A stretch of DNA of 64,000 nt from Dissophora ornata. Lineage: Eukaryota > Mortierellomycota > Mortierellomycetes > Mortierellales > Mortierellaceae. Numbering within the stretch: position 1 is the stretch's first letter; every line of letters begins with the position of its first letter. Positions 57,354 to 64,000 of the stretch are shown in pieces. The stretch covers positions 1-64,000 of the forward strand of contig MU616607.1 of the NCBI GenBank assembly GCA_025201705.1, written 5' to 3'. The position numbers were made by a program, and so were the translations under genes. The notes beneath the pieces are model-generated. The model did no database searches and was not told the DNA's origin. It saw only the letters and a list, made by a program, of their open reading frames with translations.

Positions 57354-59978
57354 ATGTCCAAACGTGCGCCTCGGGGCTCATCCATTTCACCGTCTCGCCA
57401 TGACAGCCGCGAGAACTCTGACCGCGAGGAGAACGAATCCTTCCTCACCTATTCTACGCCTATCGCCAAGCGGAAACATCGTCAACCACGCGACGACAGC
57501 AACGAAGATGCCGAGACCCTCAACGCAGACCCACACGCCAGTAATAGCTCTTTCCCTATGCATCACCGTCGAGACCATTCTACCGTCTCGACATTCTCGT
57601 CTTCTAGCTCGGCCTCGACTCTGTTAGCTGGTCCTTCCTACTCCTCCTCCTCTTTTTCTTCGTCAAAGGTGGCAGGAGGAGGAGGAGAGGGAGCTGAGGT
57701 AGACGAGATTTCGACAGCAACGCTTGTTACCGCAGCCATTGAACCGCTCGGCATAGCGATGTCCGCCCCAGCTATTGTCCTTGAGGCCACTTCTCCCCAC
57801 CACCAGCAACAAATGGGGCAGGAAGTACCATATACAAAATGGAGCACCATTGGCCATCAAGCCTCGTTCTTGGCCACTGGTATTTTTTCGACCATCGCTG
57901 TTCAATGGCTTTACTATGAGGGAGCTGCCTGTAAGTCAACAAAAGCATGTTTTGTGTTTTGTCTTCACTGTTGGGCTGAACCGGGACCTCCCCGCCTTTT
58001 CTTTTAATCCTCTTCTATTATTAATTTTTTTTGGCCTTCTTTTTGTTCTTTTTATTTTTCTTTCTTTGTGGTGACAATACAGCCGGAACAACGATGTTGT
58101 CGGTGTTCTTCAATTATATCGGGATGATGAGTGTGGGACTGGTCTATGCGGCCCAATCGTGGTACGCAGATCGAAAACAGCGTAGACTAGCCACAGCCGC
58201 CACCGTTGGCGGGACACATTTCGAGTACGGTGTTTTGACAACGGACTTGAACGAGATGTCAGAGACCCACGGAGTAAGTATTTTTTTTTTGGCTCTCGTC
58301 CTTATTGGATACATCTGTAGCACGATGATGACGGCGATCGTGGTGTCAAGGACCATATCGAACTCGTCGGAAACAAAATCAGCACTGGATTGAGACATCA
58401 TCATGCACCAGGAGCAGCAACATCGACGGGAGCGGATGTGTATCAGATCGGAAATGACGAGGACACTGAGGAAGAAGACGAGGACGACGAGGAGTTTGAT
58501 GAAATCGATGTTGAGAAACAGCGTCTTCGGATGCTCAAGAACAATGTGCCTTCGTCCTCCTCTGCAGGAGCAGCTGAGAAGACATCCTTCAGATCACGGA
58601 CGCGGCTGCACTGGCCTGTTATCCAAGTGGCGGTCATGGATGTGATCGCCAACGCTTTGGTGACTGTCGGCTTTTTCTATGTTGGAAGCGGAGTACGTCT
58701 TCTTGTGCCGTGTCTGGTGTGCAAATGCGTGTCGAGAACGTATGAACCCCACCCCTCTAGAGTTGACTGACTGATGTCTTTTCGCTCCTCCCATTCTGAC
58801 GATAGATGTACCAAGTTATCTACAGCTCCATTGTGATCTGGTGCGCGATTCTCACACGCATCTTTTTGTCAAGGAAGCTCAACAACATCCAATGGCTGGC
58901 CATTTTCGGTGTTACCCTGGGGCTTGCGATCAGTGCTGTTGGCACTGTCCAGGATGCATCGCCTGACGACGGCCCTGGGCAGAGCTGTAAGTTTATTATT
59001 ATTTTTTTTTTTTCAACTTTGCATGTTCACATGTTGCACAGACAAGGACATGGTCTGCTGGTTTGAATGCGATAACGATCAGCGTTGATCACACAACAAG
59101 CTGATGCTATTCAGGGCTAGTCCAGGGCCAGGGTTAGCTTTCATGCTTTGTGACACGTTGGGCCAAGTATTGGTCCCTCATCAACGTGTGACGATGAAAT
59201 ATATCGCGCATATCATACAGAGAAAGAGGGGAACGAGGGGTGGGGCCAACAAAGACGCGCAATGCATTATAAATAGATGTCCACACGACCTGCATACTGA
59301 CATCATCATCTTGTCTGTGAATGACCAATAGGGCTGGAAAAATCCTTTGGAGCATTGGTGACTCTCGGCGCGACATTCCTATATGCATGTGTCTATGTCC
59401 TCTCCGATAAAGTCCTCTCGACCTTCAAGCCAACGCCTGTCCCTGAAAAAGTCTGCTCCATGGTCGGAGGCTACGCCTCCATCCTGACTTTTATCTACCT
59501 CTGCATTCACACCTTCCCTAACTGGCAGACTGAGGTCATGGACGTGGTCCAGGCTCACAATGGTAGCTGGCTTGGTATCATGATTGTCTATCCACTCGTG
59601 ACTATCTCGTCAATGTTGCATTCGCTCAACTACTATGTCCTGCTGTCGAGGATCAATAACATTGCTGTCGGCATCATGCAGTCCTTGAGGGCAGTCTTGG
59701 TGTTTGTGATGAGCCATTACTTGTTCTGCGGGGTGTCGAGCACTCAGTGCTTTAACGAGTGGAAGTTCATCTCTGCGATCGTCGTCATTGGATGCGTCAC
59801 CCTGTTCAGCTTCAACAGCGCTCCCTCGGCTACTTCAACCCCCACAGCAGAAGCGCCATCAACAGGAGCCGAATCCTCCACCGTCGTCGTAAAAGGATTA
59901 TCGCCATCTCGAGGTGCCTCACCGATACCCCGTCTGTCATCGACACAGCGCAGAAGTTCATCTACAAGGTCTTCATAG
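57354..59978 (+). CDS. Drug/metabolite transporter superfamily protein (SLC35/EamA-like)
   Basis: A multi-pass membrane carrier of the DMT superfamily; substrate unknown. Exons 57354-57930, 58083-58273, 58321-58692, 58806-58986 and 59332-59978 join to 655 residues. The first about 170 residues are Ser-rich, charged and probably cytosolic. Helices then include IGHQASFLATGIFSTIAVQW and TTMLSVFFNYIGMMSVGLVY. An acidic loop (EEEDEDDEEFDE) interrupts. VAVMDVIANALVTVGFFYVGSG, then MYQVIYSSIVIWCAIL and QWLAIFGVTLGLAISAVG, are the DMT-type repeats. Exon 5 adds four more helices (ALVTLGATFLYACVYVLSDK onward) and a Ser/Thr-rich tail. The long N-terminus and acidic loop are unusual for the superfamily. 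Confidence 0.8.
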
Positions 59979-60142
59979 CAACACTGCCTGCATCGACAGT
60001 AATAATAAGGCTATGCATACACATCACCAGATCGCAGTTTTCATTATTTTTGCTATGCGATGCATGCTGTTTTAATATGACAATATGTGTATGTGTGCGG
60101 GTGTTTGGTCGATTTGTTGTTGTTATTGTTGTTGTTGCTTTT

Positions 60143-63100
60143 TTACATGGAAGCTTCGGTCACGATCGTCTGTGATTGACGTAGCGCCAAGTTCGTCTCG
60201 GCTCCTTGCTCCAAATCCATACCTTCCCGGCTCTGGCTGCTACTTCTACTACTATTACGTCCACTGCTGCTTCCGCTGCTGCGACTACTACTACCACCTC
60301 CATGATGTTCAAGCATATCATCGCCGAGCGCTGGCTCCCCATCCATCTCAGAGACAACTCCCAGTTCCGATATGCCAGAGTGGCCCGTGCCCGTCCTGTG
60401 ATTTGCGAGCAGTATGGACGGGTGCTGTGGAGGTGTCATCACTAACGTCTTTCCGAACACATCTGTGCTACCTCCTTGGTGCTGCTGCCCAGGGTTAGTT
60501 GACGCTCCTCCTGCCACATGAAGATGAGTGGCCGAAATCGGAGACGTTGCAGAGTTCGAATTTGTCCGGCTACGGTTCCTGTGTGGGATGGTGATGTTTC
60601 TTACAAAGTTCTGGATCATGTGGCCCATATGACTTGACGGGCTCGAAGGCACCTGCCGATCGTGCTGTGCTGTTGTTGATGACGACAAAGATTGTCTGGG
60701 GCTCACGTTGGAAGATGAAGGAGCTGCGAATGGGATGGGCGACACCCCAAAACTCGACACAAACATGGGTGGCGAGGGTGCCATAAAAAAAGCCGATGAG
60801 GGCGACTGTTGAACTGCAGAGTCAGAGGTGGACGGTCCCGCACCTGCACCTGCGATATCCATGGGTGATATGGTCGCATACGTAGAGCTTTGGTGATGGA
60901 CTGGTGAGGTTGGTGAGGTCGGTGAAGAGGGCTGCGCGGGCGTATCGATTCGCAGCGGTGCAGGTCTGTTTTCCGGTGGCTGAAAGGTGTGTGCCTGCTC
61001 TGAGTGTGGTGTCGGGGTGGTAGAAACCTCTTCCATAGGATCAGGAGCCGACTCTTCCTGCTGCGCAACTGCAGCCGGCTCTGTATCGTTAATTTGTTCA
61101 ACCGAATCGTGTCCAGCAGCTCCATTCTCGACAGCTGCCGTGGGGCCTATTTTTCAGCAAGGCGTAAATCAAGAAAGTATGGCGTGATGGGTTAGATGCA
61201 TACTGGGATGTGACAATGTAGCCTCCAGTCTGTGGAATGTTGCGCCGACATACTCTGCAGTGGCATCTCTTCTTCAATCGGGTCGTCAATCTCGACAGTA
61301 TCTTCCAAATCAGCGAACGTTCGACAGAGAGGACAGAGGAAGCTAGGGTGATTAGCCACCAGCATGGGCCGGATACACTTGTAATGGTACACATGCGAAC
61401 ATGGTGCCACAAAGAGCGACTGAAAGGATGCAATGCGGAAGAGGCAGATACAGCAGTCTGTCGAGCTGGCAGCGTTGGCGGTTGTTAAAGATCGGATAGC
61501 CTTAAGAGTGTTCTCTCTAACATGATAAAGGCGTCAAAAGATATTACGGGGTGAGTTAAGAAGCACAACTCATGACACGCATCGTCTACATGCACAGGGT
61601 ACATAAAAAAGGGGTTGCAAGGCCAGGGAGCGATAAGCTTCTAACCCATGACTCTCATAGAAGCGATAGAAAATGAACATGCTGACAGAATTGCTTGAGC
61701 TAATGCGAGCATGTTCTCACCTAAAGGGATTGGCCTGCTGCTGCCACGATCGATTCAACTCTAGTCGCATTTTGACACATCGGTATATCTCTACAAGAAC
61801 AGCAGGATGGTCAAACTCGGTTCTGTGCAAGCTGTAGTGTAGACACTAAAGCTATTTCGCCCAAGATTGAGTAGCACCGGTCCAAGTCTGGGTCATTGAA
61901 TCCAGGCCTCGTGTTTCGAACACTGACTGCAGGCGCTTTAGTCTTGTGATCACAAAAAAAATAATTTTCGTTTGTGTTTATGCGTGTTGCCCCCTGTGTG
62001 CCGCCCACTGCCTGCTCATTTACTGTTGTGCTGTCTGGTTCAATGGCAGTTTCCTTGACCCAACTCCAAATTGCGCCAATCCTCTTCGTTCGCTCTTGCG
62101 GTCCTGTCGACTCCTATGCTGCCCGATGGGAGGCCTTGTTTTTTGTACTACATATTAATTAATGCCTGAAAGACTTACCCTGTGTGCCTCCTTGGTAATC
62201 CACTCCAAGCTGGATGATATCACCATCCTTGAGCGGTGTCGGCTTCGACTCTACGCCAGGAGGCGACAGTCGAGTGTGGTTGAGAAACGTGCCCGAAGAC
62301 GATTTCGTGTCTCGAATAAAGAACTACATGTGACAGACGCAAGGCAGTTGAGAGGTCAGTACGGTGAGAAAATCGTTCAACAAATAAGAGATGCATTATG
62401 CTAATGTTTGGATAGGGTGTGCACTCTGGCCTTTGTCGCACGATGTCATGCAAAAAAAAAAAAAAAAAAAGTGTAAAAAAAAATGCGTGTGGAGCAAGAG
62501 GGAAGCGTCGCACCCATTTTCTTGGGCGTACAAACATGAACTAGACACCATCTGTCCTGCCATGGGTTCTCAGTTGTGAGCAGAGCGCGAATATTCAAGG
62601 TTGTTACCCTCCCTCCTTTTGCTTTGATTCGTTTGCGCTCTTTTTTTTTGTGTAATGATAGGGAGGGCCTACACAAAAATGCCCAATGCCCAATATCCTG
62701 TGCAAACCATCGGTCCCCCATGACCTCCTGCGAATATCAATAGTCTGCCGGAAAATTAAGCTTTTCTGGCGTCGCTGTAGATGGTGCTCGAGGTCTGGTC
62801 CTTGTTTTATCTCTGGTGGATGAATGAGCAAGACGGAGGAAGAGCGCACAGATATTTTAAAACGAAAAGGGGGTAAGGGATCCCATCCCGCCCCATACAA
62901 TAAATGTCATTTAAAGCTCACATTGCCAGAAACCGGCCACCATGTCCCCTTCCATCCTTGTCTATTCCTAGTCCTTCCGATGTAAACAACCTGCTTGCTG
63001 AACATTCCATTGTCCCATCGGGGTACATGTGTCCTGCGGTCTCATAGTCTTTGGCTGAGATCGCTGCCGTTTAACTTTTTTCTTTAGTTGTTGCTGTCTG

Positions 63101-63765
63101 TGTTTGTTTGTCATTGGCGTCAGGTGCATGGTGAGCGCATCACATCGAGACTGGACCATCGCACCAAATGAAGTAAGGGCAGGCACCAATCCAAACAAAA
63201 ACACCCAACCAAAAAAAATCGAGCCCCGAACTCTTTGTACACAACGGACATACACAGAACCAAACTCTCCACAAACACGGGTTGAGCAACGTACCTCACT
63301 CGGATAAAAAAAAAGAAAAAAAGAAAAAGAGAAACCAGCCGGCCGCCTCACCACCAAACCAACCCATCCAAGGGTTGGTCCTCACAACCAACAACCACTT
63401 GGTGCATAAAGGAAACATAAAGCTTGTACCTTTCCATTCTCTGTAAAAATCTCGGCGTGGCCTCGCGAAACGACTTTGGACTTGAACGTCACCCTGTTTG
63501 GCAGCGTCTGCTTGTCTGTGAAACGCCCGATTTTGAGCACAAAGCCCTCGGACACGTCCTTGTCCACGACGTCAAAGTGGAGGGACCGTGGTGCGTCTAG
63601 GTGAGGGACAATGCGGATATGGGGCACTGGTGCTGTTGTTGTGACCGACGTGGATCCAGCAGCGGTGGCGTTCTCTGTTCCTGCAGCAGAGGCAGCGGTA
63701 GAGGGGGAGGCCTGATGCGCATGGGTGCTGTTTGGATGAGCGCTCATGCTGTGGGGCAGGGACAA
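60143..63765 (-). CDS. Dma1-type FHA-RING E3 ubiquitin ligase
   Basis: Dma/Chf E3 ligases join a phosphothreonine-binding FHA domain to a RING and act in mitotic checkpoint, septin and spindle control in yeasts. Exons 63430-63765, 62178-62323, 61721-61822, 61254-61516 and 60143-61146 join to 616 residues. After an Ala/Thr/Ser-rich start, the FHA domain runs from FVLKIGRFTD through SKVVSRGHAEI to DTKSSSGTFLNHTRLS and KDGDIIQLGVDYQGG. EIYRCVKMRLELNRSWQQQA follows as in the family. The RING-H2 lies at 216-259 (C216, C219, C234, H236, H239, C242, C256, C259) and is followed by RTFADLED. The C-terminal about 340 residues are Ser/Pro/Thr-rich and much longer than in yeasts. The first intron, 62324-63429, is about 1.1 kb. 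Confidence 0.9.
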
Positions 63766-64000
63766 CGCGAATGGTACGAGGAAAGGCAGCTTTGCGAACG
63801 TTGCAGAATAGCAAGAAGGAAAGTAAGGATAAAAGATGGATGATTGTGAAGAGACGAAAGAGCGAAAGAGGCGAGAGGTTGTTGTCTCTTACTGCAGAGA
63901 GAGGGAATGCAGTAGCTGGAAGGAAGGAATGAGAAGTGATGAGGAAAGAGAGAGAAGAGAGAAAGAGAAGGAGAAGTAAGCACGAAAGTGTAAGCTCAGA
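63766..64000. promoter_or_regulatory. Upstream region of FHA-RING gene, cut by window
   Basis: Purine-rich on the plus strand (GAGAGAGAAAGAG runs), so CT-rich on the coding strand, like other leaders in this window. No gene is seen. Confidence 0.4.

Noticed and set aside
62324..63429. A separate gene inside the long first intron of the FHA-RING gene (for example the minus-strand ORF 62968-63357).
   Set aside because: The stretch is rich in homopolymers and has no family-like motif; the flanking exons join in phase to a complete FHA domain.
1..64000. tRNA or rRNA genes, CRISPR arrays, or bacterial operon features.
   Set aside because: None found by eye; the gene structure is that of a eukaryotic nuclear genome.

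Overview
This window is nuclear DNA of a filamentous fungus. The genes carry many short introns (about 50 to 120 bp, GT..AG, CTAAC-like branch sites), and the gene set is eukaryotic and fungal (Arp1, Bud13, Dma-type FHA-RING ligase, NIPA transporter). An early-diverging fungus of the Mortierella type is the best guess: a eukaryotic-type queuine tRNA-ribosyltransferase and an RNF220-like ligase are present, and both are missing from the common yeasts. The lineage is inferred, not proven.

Layout. Left flank (1-8876): Arp1/centractin (-, 3' end cut by the window), queuine tRNA-ribosyltransferase catalytic subunit (-), Era-like mitochondrial GTPase (+), Bud13 splicing factor (-) and an EEF1AKMT4-like methyltransferase (+). 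These are compact housekeeping genes arranged as divergent or convergent pairs.

Centre (8877-48230): a head-to-tail array of seven units, about 5.1-7.4 kb each. Each unit holds a membrane RING-H2 gene (-), an acyl-CoA oxidase gene (+), a secreted class-2 lipase gene (-) and a spacer. Unit 1 keeps a full acyl-CoA oxidase and the RING-H2 gene, whose last exon lies just outside the array. Units 2-7 carry only 5'-truncated, broken acyl-CoA oxidases and RING genes lacking half of the RING. The lipase is intact in all seven: three exons, 296-297 residues, signal peptide, Kex2 site and a Ser-Asp-His triad. The locus has therefore expanded one secreted lipase about sevenfold while its co-duplicated neighbours decayed. 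The lipases would release fatty acids outside the cell and the acyl-CoA oxidase would start their breakdown in peroxisomes, so the ancestral neighbours plausibly belong to one fat-use pathway.

Right flank (48231-64000): RNF220-like E3 ligase (-), NIPA-type magnesium transporter (+), pirin (-), a gene-poor 2.5 kb stretch with weak ORFs and short degenerate repeats, a drug/metabolite-transporter-superfamily protein (+) and a Dma1-type FHA-RING E3 ligase (-).

Exon boundaries were read by eye from splice sites, reading phase and family similarity. No alignment or database search was run.
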